Shown here: positions 1 through 12,545 of the stretch, in pieces
Position numbering within the stretch: the stretch's first letter is position 1
Layout of the letters: every line of letters begins with the position of its first letter
Assembly (NCBI GenBank): GCA_035048815.1
Contig: JAUCBN010000036.1
Coordinates: forward strand, 3,978,001 to 4,042,000
DNA length: 64,000 nucleotides
Direction of reading: 5' to 3'
From: Abelmoschus esculentus
Taxonomy: Eukaryota; Streptophyta; Magnoliopsida; Malvales; Malvaceae
The notes under the pieces: generated by a model
Databases searched by the model: none
Told to the model about the DNA's origin: nothing
What the model saw: only the letters and a program-made list of their open reading frames with translations
Translations under genes and position numbers: made by a program

Positions 1-1758
1 AATATTAACATAGTGATTGAACGATCAATCTAGAGTATACTCTAGAACAGATATAATAAAAATAGATAAGAATTGATAGAAAAATATTTAGGGATTTGGA
101 TTTGATGTTTATGGATTTAAATTTATCATTATTTATTTTAAATTTTATAATCTAATCTATTTTCAATATGATGATATTTTTATCCATTATAATTATTAAA
201 ATTTTATTTTTTAATCCAAATTGACCTTTATTATTATTTTTTAATTTAATATTTTTTATTTTTTATAGTTCCTAAAATTTTATTTTTCAACAAAATTGAC
301 CCCTATTAATTTTTAATTTTTTAAATTTACTTTAATATTTTATATATGAATCATATTATAGTATTTTTTTACTATAGTTTCTAATATTTATATTTAATAT
401 GATACGTGTTCGTGAAAGCATAAAGGAGTTAAACAATTCACTTGAAAATCGAAATGACTCAATCCAAAGTCTATCTACTAATTGTATCAAACTTAAAATT
501 AATGCGAATTTGAAACCAGAATTAGCCCGGCCTAAAATGGAATCAACTTGAAATTACCCATCCTGAAATGGAACTCGACCTGAAATGAACATGGGTCTGA
601 ATTAACCTATCGATTATCTGATTCAGACCTGAACCCGACCTAAACCTAATCCGCACCCAACCCAAATCGAACTAAAACATTAAATCGATCTAAAATAATT
701 TATATCTAATTAATCTTATCTGACAAGACCCGACTTAAAACTCATCCGATTATCTGTTTTTACCCAGATTCAATTTTAAAATATTTTACGAATAAAATAC
801 AAGAACATGTACTTGTGAAATGTCTCTTTTTAAAAAAAATAAAACGAAGAAATGGAAAATAAGCTTCAAATTTAAATTTTGTAGATTCTTATATTAGGGT
901 TAATGATATACATTAAACCATGTATGAAATGGGCATGGTATCTTTTGTACGACTTGAATGGAAATAGAGAAAGTCAGCATGAACAAAAAGAACAGGAAGA
1001 TGGGGATACACTTTGCTCTATCTTCCTTTTCACTGCTGTCCTGTTACAGAGATTATCCCTGCCTATCATTTGTCTCGACTAGAGCAAGTAGGGATAGAGA
1101 AGGACAATGTCTTCTATTTACGATATTTTTTTATCTTTTTATATAATTTTTTTTTAAAATATTTTTTTTATAAATTTATCCCACTTTTAAATATATATAT
1201 TAGTCGCTCAATTCTTTCACCATGGATTCACTTTTGAAGATGTCAGAAAGTGCTTTGGAACTCCTCGAAGATCGGTTTACATTTATTTACAATGCTTATT
1301 TCTAGTATTAATGTAGATAAAATTTATGATTTTTATTGTTATTTATTTGGTGACCGATTTAATAAAATTAAAAGATTAGTGGTAAAAATAACACTTATCC
1401 CAGAGTTTAGTGTTCATCACCTCATCGATCCATTGTGTGGATATAACTCAAATTTCTACCTATAATTCTGCAACTTGTTCAACCTGAAATCAACAGATTT
1501 GTATCTCATTTACCATGACTTTGTTTTTACATGATTTCTAGTTTTTCGTGTAATAGTATTGACACACGCACGGATTGCGCTCGGTGCCACAGCTTCGCGT
1601 GTACCCCCGTTCATTTCTGCCTAACCATGGCTATAGATACCAAGTGCAGTGCTTGTGGATGTATTTGTCTCTGCTTGTCTGCCTAATTATAGACCCTTGG
1701 TTCTAATATCATTGTATCCTTATCCTTGTCCCCAATTCATACATGTTTGTCGATTTCC
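1..1758. other. Intergenic region and DPE1 upstream region
   Basis: No gene is visible. The first 420 bases are AT-rich. About 430-770 holds a degenerate repeat rich in CCCGACC, CCTGAAATGGAA and AACCCGACC-like words, typical of an eroded transposon. About 1560-1640 is a less AT-rich patch just before the DPE1 leader. Short open frames here have no codon or family support. Confidence 0.5.
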
Positions 1759-4700
1759 ATGGCGATTCCAACCCATATCTCGTTTCCTTCATCCACCCAA
1801 AAGTTCTATCACTACCCATCTCCTCCACCTTCATCCCCTTTCTTCCTCAAACCCTGCTGCAAACCTATCAATCTTCGCTTTCATGCTCATGTCCACTCCT
1901 CCACTCTGACTGCTATGGAAGTCGGTCAAGATTTACCACTTGATTATGGAGATTGGCTTCCCAAGCCCGATCAAACCCAGCGTCGAAGAGCAGGCATTTT
2001 GCTCCACCCCACATCATTTCCTGGAGCTTATGGCATCGGCGATCTTGGCCAACAAGCTTTTCATTTCATAGATTGGCTACATTTAACTGGCTGCTCACTT
2101 TGGCAGGTATAGATGACCCCATTTAAGTTCAAAGTTCAGTTAATGTTGTTGGCATGAGCTAAAATGAATAAGAAATGTTATGGTATATATATATTTTGTA
2201 TTAATGAATGAAAATTGATTTTTAATGTAGGTGCTTCCCCTTGTTCCTCCTGATGGTGAAGGGTCACCATATGCAGGCCAGGTGCTGCTTCACTAATAAT
2301 TGATTCAGGGAATTTATCAATTTAGTTTCTTTTCCTTTCACCAATAATTGATGTATGTTTCCTCTTTATTGTTTAATAAATTGTGTAATTTTCCTTTACG
2401 CTTATTGTTTCAGGATGCAAATTGCGGAAGCACTTTCTTGATTTCACTTGAAGAGCTTGTTAAAGATGGTTTGCTAACAAAGAAAGAGCTTCCACAACCA
2501 ATGTGAGAAGATTTTTTTTTTCATTTTTATATTTTTTAAATATTGATACATTCAGTTAAATTTGTAGGTATAACATTATGTTGACACTTATATTTGAAGT
2601 TGCTGCTATATAATTTTTGCAGTGATTGTGACCGTGTGGACTATTCTATTGTTTCTAAGCTAAAGAATCCTCTAATAACTAGAGTAAAGCTTCATATGAA
2701 TTCTGAATGTCAATTCTTTATCTGGTTAGCTATGCCCAATTTAACTCATATTGTCATCTCTTAGGCCGCAGAGAGGCTACTCTCGTCTGATGGAGAACTT
2801 AAAACTCAGCTTCAGGCTTTCCGTAGAGATCCTACCATATCGTGTGAGCTATTTATTTCCATATAATTTCACTAACTACAGTCACATTCCTCTGTACTTG
2901 TTTAAATATCTGCTAAACTTCAATCTGCATTTGATTGTTTTATTACTGTATGAATCTAATGAGTTTGTGGAGCTTGAGAGTGAAAGGTTTTTAGTGGAAA
3001 AAGAACAATGTTTTTTTTTTCTGGGATCCGAAGGGGTTGACTCTGCTTTTACTGATCAGGGTTGAAAAAGATTTTGAAAATAGACATTTGACATATTTTC
3101 TGTCATTCTAAGCTCGTGTGCTAGTCATTTATTTGGTGCATCTTCAAATTATTTCCATATGTTTTCTCCATTATTGGAATGAAATTACTCTAACCAGATG
3201 ATTTCTTTACAAATCATTTGCCAGTATCCTTGGAAGTTTGCGAACTAATTAGATTCGGAACCTTCTTTCACCCAAATTTCTCTGAATTTGCTTTGCAAAA
3301 TCCTCACGGTTCTTTTTATTGAAGTTTTACTTTGATGTCCTGATCATTCCACATCTCTTTGATATCTCTATATTACTGCATCTCTATACGTGTAGAGGCA
3401 TGCTTTATATATGTAGTAGTCTATAGTTAAGAGATCACATAAGGAGTTGTCTGCAGCAGTCATTAAATTTTCAGAAATTTTTCTCTTTTGCGCATGTATG
3501 GCCTCATAACAGATTTGTACTTTATCGTAATTATTTAAGTAATACTCAAGAGAATTATAAAAAAAAAAAAAAAAAAAGTAAAAGTAAAAGGTTTTTTTGG
3601 TTCTTTTTGATGTACTGATTTATCATGTTCCTGTCATTTACCTTTAATTTTAATGTGTGAAACTGGAGACCTTTCTTCATGATTTCTTTTTTCATTTTTT
3701 TAGGCTGGCTTGAAGATGCAGCTTATTTTGCCGCTATTGATGACAGTTTAAAAGCATTCAGTTGGTATGATTGGCCCGAACCTTTGAAAAATCGCCATCT
3801 TGCAGCCTTAGAAAAGATATACGAGGAAAAGAAGGATTTTGTATGATATGGATCACTCTTAGTAAAAATATAGGCTCAATGGTATCTTACATTATCTACC
3901 TGATTTAGATGCTATCACTAATATTGCCACCTGCTGTTTTTTCACTTGGCAGATAGACTTGTTTATTGCTAAACAGTTCCTGTTCCAAAGGCAGTGGCAA
4001 AAAATTCGTAATTATGCACAGGCAATGGGAATCAGCATAATGGGAGACATGCCTATTTATGTAGGTTATCACAGTGCTGATGTCTGGGCTAATAAGAAAC
4101 ATTTTCTGCTGGTAAGGAGTTTTTTCATGATCAAGAATAATTTAACTATGCTCCAAATCATTCTATTGTTGGTGTTGGCTACAAGTTTTCTCTCTTTGGC
4201 AGAATAAGCATGGTTATCCTATGCTAGTCAGCGGTGTTCCACCTGATGCCTTCAGTGAGACTGGTCAGCTGTGGGGGAGGTGTGTACTGACCAAAACATG
4301 TTCACATGCCTGTTATATAAACAATCTAATTTTTGTAAATATTATTACCTGTGCTAGTAAAAGCAAGGTATTGTTTCATGTTCTTTCATTTTGAAGATTC
4401 ATTACAAATTCAATTTATGCACTTGAAGAGTGTTTTGTATCTTTTTTCTTCACGTTTCCACCATTGTTCTTTTATTGCTATGCATGTCCCTTTTGTTTTC
4501 TAACAAGATTAGGGGTCCTCTATTCAATACTTCTTGATGGTTAAATTAACACAAATTGACTTGGTCATAGCATGTAAACCCTATATAAGATGTTTTTCTT
4601 ATCCTGGTATTCAACTCTTATTTTCTCGTAGATTTAATATTTTATGCTAGGTTTTTGCTGCACTAGCTATCTTTAAGTAAGGTGTCCTTTATTTCAGCCC

Positions 4701-7122
4701 TCTATATGATTGGAAGGCCATGGAGAAAGATGGATTTTTATGGTGGATACGTCGCATCAAACGTGCACAGAATTTATATGATGAATTCAGAATTGATCAC
4801 TTTAGAGGATTTGCTGGCTTTTGGGCTGTCCCTTCTGGTGAGTTGTAAAGTATATTGAAAGAATGGTGCTTGCTAGAAATGTGATACACTGAAACCATGT
4901 TACTGACACAATTTATCTTTGCAGAAGCAAAATTTGCTATGGTTGGACGATGGAAGGTAGGATTTTCTGATTCTGACTATGTTAAAATTTTCTTTAACTG
5001 TCCCTTTTCCCACTACTGATTTTATTTCCATGATAGTAGGTTGGTCCTCAAAAATCTTTATTTGATGCAATCTTCGGAGCCGTTGGAAAAATCAGTATCA
5101 TAGCTGAAGATCTGGTACGTTCTGCTTGATAGAATATGAAGAACTTATTTGTATCATTTGTCATTTTGTTTCTTGCTGTAGCTTCATTGGCTAATGTCTT
5201 CTCCAAGGAAAGTGGGAAATAGATGATTTTTCAATAACCTTGACCTGCCTATTATAGAAGTTTTGTCGTCTGGGGATATTTCAGCTACTTTGGCATAGTT
5301 CAATATTCTTGCTTATTATAGATGGAGATAGTGTGAGATAATGCCTTAGTTCAGTGTACAGTAAGTGTTGCTTTGATAATTTAGTTGACTTTGAATAGTG
5401 CACAAGTTGCGCATTTTTGTGCTTGTAATTCTATTTTGGCATTGTTTGATGCACCGTTGCTATTTCGTGCACGCTTAATTTTCTGTCTGTATGCCTAGAT
5501 GCTATATAAAACTAAAAGATGAGTGAAAAACAACGCTAATCTGGATAAAGTGCGGTCATAATAACTGAGCACCATTGCAGATCAAGTGATTAATTATAAA
5601 ACTGAACTGTTGTTTCTTCTAATTCCTGCATTGCATGCACCACTAAATAAATCGCTGTTGTCCTTGTGCTGCTTGTTTTCTCTCTGTTTCCCTTGTTTAT
5701 TTTTCTGAACTTTTGTTTCTTGAATAAAACATTTTTAGCAAGGATGCTGAAAATTTTTGGGGTCCAGAATAACGTTTCGTGTAACTCTGTAGTTCATTTC
5801 CTCCTCTGGTAACTCTCATCTTATCGGGTGTTAAATGGCAGGGAGTTATAACCGAGGATGTGGTTCAGCTTAGGAAATATATTGGAGCACCAGGAATGGC
5901 TGTTCTCCAGTTTGGTAATATGTTGCCACTAATCAACTGTGATGCCCATCTTTTTAAATTCTCATTTTTGACTGATGGCATTTTAATTTTGCATTCTGTG
6001 ATATTGTAGTTTGTCCCATTTTCTCTTGCTTTAGGTTTTGGTAGCGACTCTAGAAACCCTCATTTGCCTCACAATCACGAGCCAAACCAAGTTGTATACA
6101 CGGGAACTCATGACAATGACACGGTAAAGCTCCTTCAAGGTTCTTCGTTGTTGTCTTACTCTATTTTTGGTATTATCAAGGACGAACCTACCCCAGGAAA
6201 TTTTCTCAATCTTAGAATATATAATAATATGGGGGAAGAAGAATAGGGATAAAGAATGAAAGAAGAGAGATGAGGCGTGAAATTTGATATGACACTAGTC
6301 ATATATTCGAGCTAAATGCATACTGTTGTTTGGTTCAACGGAAACTTGTTTTACCATATCCTTAGATGTTGCATACTAATATTTCTTTTGATTGTCTCAT
6401 AGATTCAAGGTTGGTGGAGCAATTTGATGGACCAAGAGAGATCTAATGTGAGTTTCCTTTGTTATTCTAAGGTTTCTGATCAGATTAATCATCTTGTATT
6501 CGTCTTACATCAGATCGTCTCAGGTATTGAAATATCTTCGTATCACTGAAAAAGATGAGATCTCATGGGCTTTGATCCAAGCTGCAGTTGCTTCAATAGC
6601 TCAAACTGCAGTCATAACCATGCAGGATGTTCTTGGGCTAGACAGTTCTGCCAGGATGAACATTCCTGCAACACAGGTAAATATAATTTCTTCAAACATA
6701 TGCATATGACAATGTGCTGTGCACGAGGTAATTCATGTTCATGCATCTAGAACATTGTTAATTATTTAATAGGGCATTAATCGTGATTTAAATTTTCAAG
6801 TTCCTACTGAGGATTAGGCGGACATTTTGCAAAATCTTGCCTCTGGTGGCTGGTTAATTTGAACTCTGATGACACGTTTCGGAATCTTCATAGTTTTAAC
6901 TTGACCCAAAGTTCATTTTTCTTCTCTTTTTGGGCATGTTGTGTCGTTTTGCATGCAATTGTTTATCGACCATGACAAAATGATGATTTATAGAGCTATG
7001 GATCTTTTATTGTGCAGCATGGAAACTGGAGTTGGAGGATACCAAAATCCGTGAGTTTTGATTCCCTGGAAACAGAAGCATTACGATTAAGGGATATGCT
7101 TTCCATGTATGGGCGAATGTAG
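1759..7122 (+). CDS. DPE1: Plastid 4-alpha-glucanotransferase (disproportionating enzyme, GH77)
   Basis: Sixteen exons join in phase: 1759-2106, 2231-2281, 2414-2502, 2623-2683, 2765-2843, 3704-3840, 3953-4111, 4203-4279, 4698-4837, 4925-4956, 5040-5114, 5842-5914, 6035-6123, 6403-6447, 6524-6676, 7018-7122, giving 570 residues, close to the usual length of plant DPE1. The start at 1759 is the first ATG in frame (context tccATGgc). The first ~60 residues are Ser/Pro/His-rich without acidic residues, a likely transit peptide. GH77 motifs are complete: FRIDHFRGF with the probable nucleophile Asp367, IIAEDLG with acid/base Glu414, and YTGTHDNDT with Asp467. In this family the enzyme transfers glucan chains between malto-oligosaccharides and releases glucose during starch breakdown in the chloroplast stroma. 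All introns are GT..AG; the largest are 2844-3703 and 5115-5841. I see no lesion. The next gene is convergent. Confidence 0.96.
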
Positions 7123-7841
7123 TTCTCAAAAGCTTCGTATGTTCCTCGTCCTCAGTCATAACACATGATTTTAGATTTGGCCAGTGGTCACCCCTCATCA
7201 TATGTTTAAAAATAATCTATCTAGCTTTGAATAAGTTTTTTTTTATGATGATTGAGGCTTAAGAGTAAAATATTATTTATAAACTAATAAAAGGCTTGAT
7301 TGCCCTTTCATTTCTCTCTCGTTAAAATTTTACTAGATGCATGCTTTTTGCAATGATTGTTACTTATAATGGAGGAATCAGTCACTAGCTTCATGTAGAG
7401 GACCTGAAACTCAAATCCCATCTTCTTTCAGCCCGAATTCATAACCTAGACAAGATATTATGAGCTTAATTCTTCCTGTGATTATCCGAGTTCCGGCAAT
7501 CGTCGTTCTTTTGTAGGTTTTCAGCATCTACCACTGGCAATCTGTGTTGAGTATAAATGTGTTATATAGCCTATGTACTAAAGAATTGTGTAATTTAGTC
7601 CTTGTATCATTGATATTAGTGCATAATAAACAGAATTGAACTTGATCTTGATTGTTATCCTTTTACAATCATTTTGGAGAATATAAATTGATTATCAAGA
7701 TTCAAAGTATTGACATGGAAATAATAAAAAGAAGGAAAATTCAGCAGCTGCTTAAGTGCTGGTGTAAATTTCAAGCTGTGAAATGCTTCCAAATTTGGTG
7801 TACTTGAAAAGAAAATACTATAAGGAACTGCAAGGCAAAAC

Positions 7842-10108
7842 CTATGCAACATTCTCAATTGCTTGAATGCATTCCAATACAGTGGCCTTCTTTGACATTG
7901 CTGACATCAGGGCTTCGTGAATATCCTTGTTGTTTTTCAACAGGGATCCAGCAAACAGAACCTGTTTGGTTTTCACCTTTAACATTAGCTTTCATTTATC
8001 TACATGAAACCTGAAGGGATAACTCGAGTAACTTACTGCCCATCTAGTTAGATTTTGCTGCTGATCATTGCTGAGTTTTGGTTGGCTCCTGTTTATGAAT
8101 CTCTGCAGTCAAAACAAACCATGGTTAGTTGCATCATAGGTTAGCTACTAATGAGATGTTCAACTTTGGCGAAAAGGGTGGTTGTAAAACCTGGAGAGTG
8201 AAAAGATCAGCTGATTGACCCACCACTTTGTCATATTTCAGACCCTCTGCTGCAAGTCCAGCCATGGCAACCACTGCCAACCTGAGATTACAGATTTAAT
8301 GTAGGCCGAGACATAGACAAACTTGGAAACGGGGTAACAGGCGAGTAATATGCAGCAGCAAGTCAGCAACAACAGAATCTACACGTTGATACCATGCTGT
8401 CGCATATTTTAGATTCTATGCTTATATTAGCAATATATGGAAAAATAATTTGTTGAGGCTTCATGCCGTGTAATATCAGAAAACCACATCCTGCTACTGA
8501 TTATAAGAGACTAAGAACCCCAGAAATTCAGCAACAATTTTGCTTAAGACCAGATTATAATTCTAGTCACAGTATGATTCTAGCCAGGCATAGACAAGCA
8601 TATATATATATATATACAATACGGAAGCTTTCAGATTATTCAGATTGGTACCTGTCGAGCTCCTTAGCATCAAGCTGTCCGCTATATATAAGCTTTTCCA
8701 GCTTTTCATCAATGAGATTGACGTGTTCCTTGCCAATATCCAGTGAATACCCCAGGATAGGAAGACCCAACAAATAGCCAACTACATGCAAGGAGAAAGA
8801 CACACATATATATATATATATATACACGCAGCCACTCATCTTTAGATATTATATGCGAGAGAGAGATTACTTAAAAAATGAGCTGCTTCATGTCTAGCAA
8901 TCCTTTCCTGGTAATCAGGGAAGAAAGTCGAGAAGCCTCCAATGGCAGCTTGAAGAAGTCTGAAGCACCAAATTAAAGACTGTCACTATGGAAGCCTAAA
9001 TGAAATCATGGGATTCTTGCATTGGACTTACCCTGGAGAAATGCTCCCCACCGCCAGAACTATCAACGAAATGCTTCCGATTAAATATGGTACAAAGAAG
9101 CCCCAATCCTATAGCAAAGTGTGAACCAGAAACCTAGTAAAGCAAGAACTTCTCTACTTTCTTTACAGATCCATCAGAGAAAACAATGATACTACCATCA
9201 AGTTCAATGTATCAAAATGATTGACATACTAAAGTTTCCAACAAAATATTCAAATACTAAAGAAAAGAAATGAAAAACAGAGAAAATATAATACAGATAG
9301 AGTTTAATTACCCCAGGAAGCTGGCCAGCAAGAACTCCCAGAAAACCTGTTGTCCCAACTACCGTAAAAAGAAATGCTGCCTGTTACAACTGAAACATAT
9401 CATTATCATTGATCAAAATTCAAAGCCAAAGTGTCTAAGGAATCAAAAAATTTGAAAACTTGGATCTATGTCCAATGGATCACACTTACCAAGAAAAATT
9501 ATTTGTGTTGGTTCGACCATTAATCCCATATGAAATATGTGATGGTATAAATTTAGCAACACTCTTCTCCAAGACCCGTTTTGGGAAAAAGATAATTCGC
9601 AAATTCGAGTTGTCATTTATATCTTTTATAGAAATGACAGAAAGACTAATGAATCAATGAGACACTTGTATTTGCAAGTTATATGGTTTTGGTTTGGACA
9701 GAAAAAAACACTCTTGAATTCGGCTTGCCAAGCTGAGCTCGAGCTCTAACAACTCCGGCAAGCGGAATTCGAGTATCAAGTAATGTACATAACTGAGCCA
9801 GCTCTAGTAATTTTTATTTTTACTTTTATCTCAAATCAAGTTGAAGCTTTAAAACTGAAAAACGTTTGAACTTAAAAGCTTTGAATTCCAAAGTTTTAGT
9901 GGAGCTTGGCTCAGTTACTGCCATATTGACTCTAATATAAGTGACACTAGAGATGATCCCAACTAGAAGATGAGCATTGTGATACTTACATCATTTCGGA
10001 CACTTGGAATTGCAAGATTTTCTGCATTTTTAATACCAAGGCTGGTCAGCTCCCGAAGAGATGTCTGATGCAAACAATTGCAAAGTCAAGCCCCTTCATA
10101 TGCTTGGT

Positions 10109-10147
<39 letters not shown>

Positions 10148-10971
10148 CAATGAACAGATACGATGCATTCTAGACATGTACATGTATGCATATGCGTATG
10201 CAGGCTAACATTTGAGTGAACACTTTTCCCATAACTTCAGACTTGATATCGGAGACTGACCGTACGACGCGAGACATATGGCTGTGAACTCCATTTCTTG
10301 GCCCATCCAAATTCAGAAAGCTGATCAAGTGCCTCTTTCACGGCATCACTGTCTTTCTGAACCAAAATATATATGTACATAGATATCAACTACCTGATAA
10401 AGGGCTTACAAAATTTCATCATATTAATTGCTAGAAAAGCAAGTGAAATTAAGTAACTAAAGCAAAAGACAGCAATAATTTTGATGGTGAATATCATCTA
10501 TTCAAAGAAACTTCATATACTGAAAAATCAAAATGTTAAGTTTCATTTTAAATTGCAGAAGAAAGCATAGAAAAGAGGGGAAATGGTGCCCAAGTTTGCT
10601 TAAATATGTCTGTCTTCAACCGATATATTTACATTAATATGAAAGTAGTTCACCAGCATATTCACATTTCAGAAATTAAATTTGAAAAGCTACAGCCTAC
10701 AAGCAAATGATGATCATATGACATGTTGAGAACATTAAACACTCAGTTTCAACTAATTTCATGCAGAAAGTGAGGAAAAAGAAACCTTGGAAATGGCTGA
10801 TTCAAGGGTGTTGAGATCAACATCTGGAGCAGCAGCTGAAGAAGAGGATGCTTTTATCTGCAGTTGCCGCTTTGCTTTCCTGGGTGTTAATACCTTAAAA
10901 CACTTGCAGGAATGGGTATTATAATAATGAAAATATTGGAATGGAAGCTTTGAGTTTGATACAGAAGCCAT
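7842..10971 (-). CDS. Plastid membrane protein with M41 (FtsH-type) peptidase-like domain, no AAA module
   Basis: Ten exons on the minus strand: 10971-10786, 10356-10261, 10064-9990, 9380-9312, 9108-9032, 8959-8871, 8781-8652, 8281-8191, 8102-8037, 7961-7842. They give 332 residues with every phase consistent. An in-frame ATG at 10989 would add six residues; I chose 10971 because it gives a typical MAS.. transit-peptide start. The N-terminus is Ser/Lys-rich. Two hydrophobic stretches lie at about 120-168 (AAFLFTVVGTTGFLGVLAG and FFVPYLIGSISLIVLAVG). They are followed by RHEAAHFLIGYLLG, with the zinc-protease HExxH pattern at 191-195, then an acidic helix and AVVAMAGLAAEGL, as in M41 proteases. 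No Walker motifs are present, so this is a stand-alone M41-like protein, the plant family that I recall as 'stress regulated protein'. Activity is inferred only from the intact HExxH. Confidence 0.88.
10112..10146. repeat. (AT)n microsatellite in an intron of the M41-like gene
   Basis: An uninterrupted AT dinucleotide run of about 35 bp lies in the intron between exons 2 and 3. Shorter (AT)n runs lie at about 8599-8617 and 8806-8823 in other parts of the same gene. They are likely to vary in length between individuals. Confidence 0.9.
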
Positions 10972-10999
10972 GGAATACACATACAACATTGTCTTTGTT

Positions 11000-11446
11000 G
11001 GTGTCTTTTCCAAATTAACTTTTTTTTAGAACTGAGAAATGGAAAGAGAAAAATGGCAGCAACTGACGAGGAGTGGATAAGATTCGCGGGGCTTTAGCGC
11101 AATGAAACGTTATTTTAGCACCACGTTGGCTAAGCTTCATGGCAAATTTTAGCAACATGTTAAGTCTCACCACACTGGACAAACTCTTAAAAATCACTTA
11201 TTTCATCATTTTTCTTGTCATATATTTTTTTAAATGAATTTTCACTCATATTTAATATTAATTTATTTTAAAATCAGTTTTTTCAAGTGAAAATTCACTT
11301 AAAAAATATGACATAAAAATAACGAGATGAGTAATTTTTAGTGGTTGATCTCATAAATGATGTGGTAAAAGTTATCCATGATATAATTTCTCTAAATTTT
11401 GATGCTTTTGAAATTTATTTCGTGCACATCATCATCACTAGTAGGG
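11000..11446. other. Intergenic region upstream of the M41-like gene
   Basis: This holds the leader and promoter of the minus-strand gene that ends at 7842. About 11170-11370 shows a weak inverted relationship (ACTTATTTCATC / TTTTCACT words on both sides), probably an eroded MITE related to the one at 11447. No gene is seen. Confidence 0.4.
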
Positions 11447-11645
11447 AAAAAATTATATCATGGGTCAGTCCCACCACGTGTCCATGAGACCGACCAATGA
11501 TAAATATCCACTTTATCAAATTTTCCATGTCATATTTTTTTTAAGTGAATCTTCACTTTAAAAATTAAAAAATAATAAGGTGAATAATTATCATTGGTCG
11601 GTCTCATGGATAACATGGTGGGACTGACCCATAATATAATTTCTC
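11447..11645. mobile_element. Mutator-like MITE, copy 1 (199 bp)
   Basis: The two halves are near-perfect inverted repeats. The left end reads AAAAAATTATATCATGGG and the right end, reversed, GAGAAATTATATTATGGG; both continue into TCAGTCCCACCA and GACCGACCAATGATA. The element is flanked by the 9-bp direct repeat CTAGTAGGG (11438-11446 and 11646-11654), the size made by Mutator-superfamily transposases. It encodes nothing. A second copy lies at 52659-52859. Confidence 0.85.
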
Positions 11646-11654
11646 CTAGTAGGG

Positions 11655-12087
11655 TAACTTTAAGATGTCTGTCAAATTAATTATAAAAAATACAATGAAG
11701 TCACTTAACTTCTAAGACGTTAACAAATCATTCATGAACCATATAACCCTTAATGGAGTTTCACTCAATTCACTAAAAATTTAAATTATTTATAGAAAAA
11801 TCTAATAATTTTAAAATTGGTTTAAATTATCGATAAAAATAAAATACTTCATCAAAAAGTTTTGATTTAGGTCTTAATTTTTAATGAAATTATTTTTTAG
11901 AAAATTTGGGTTCAATCATTCTATATAAAATATATTATAAAAAATTTAAAAAAAATATATAAATAGATGCTATTTTATAATCACTTATAAACAATTAAAA
12001 TAACATAGGGAAACTTGGTTTTATTCGTAACATGTATATTTATATGTGTATATGTAATATTATAAGATCCTTTAACCTGCCTTGCCA
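11655..12087. other. AT-rich intergenic region
   Basis: Very AT-rich; it includes the downstream region of the minus-strand gene at 12088-12545. No gene is recognisable. Confidence 0.4.
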
Positions 12088-12545
12088 TCAGAAATTGTTA
12101 CTGTTAGACTTTTTGCCTGGGTAAAAAGAATGATTGTAACATGCTTGAGAAGCCATTTTTGCAGTGTTACTGTTAGACTTTTTGCTGAATGAATTGTATT
12201 TGTGTTGCCTCTTCTTCCTTCTGGGATGTGAAGCCTTTGAGATAAAAACTCCAGTGCCTTTGCTTTCTCTTCTGTAGATTTGCTCTTGGAGATATGGAGA
12301 TTGTGTCATTGGATAATTTGCTCCATTGAATGTCTGGATTATTTTTTGACAGATACAAACTCAATACCAGAAAGTGTAGGACATAACATGCATGTTATTT
12401 GATGCGAATGAAAAGATTAAAAAACCTGGAAAGAAACTGAAGGACATGTTGAAACCAGATCTTCATCATCCATGACTAGCAGAGAGATCTGGTTGCTTAA
12501 GTCTGCAAAAAACAGATCATCTTCAAGCTCAACAGCCACTTCCAT
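12088..12545 (-). CDS. Small acidic/basic plant protein of unknown function
   Basis: Two exons, 12545-12426 and 12333-12088, join in phase 0 to give 121 residues. The N-terminal exon is acidic (MEVAVELEDDLFFADLSNQ, then LLVMDDEDLVSTCPSVSFQ). The second exon carries QIYRRESKGTGVFISK followed by PRRKKR, a basic cluster that could act as a nuclear signal. I remember similar proteins in many plants (acidic start, RRESKGTGVFIP, PRRKHR) with no assigned function. The C-terminus is odd: a 21-bp sequence coding KKSNSN occurs twice, exactly, about 64 bp apart, so the last residues may be the product of a small local duplication. No membrane segment is visible. Confidence 0.75.

Noticed and set aside
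10989..11013. Longer N-terminus for the M41-like protein from 11013
   Set aside because: That position is TTG. An ATG at 10989 is possible, but the ATG at 10971 gives a standard transit-peptide start; I noted the choice in the entry.
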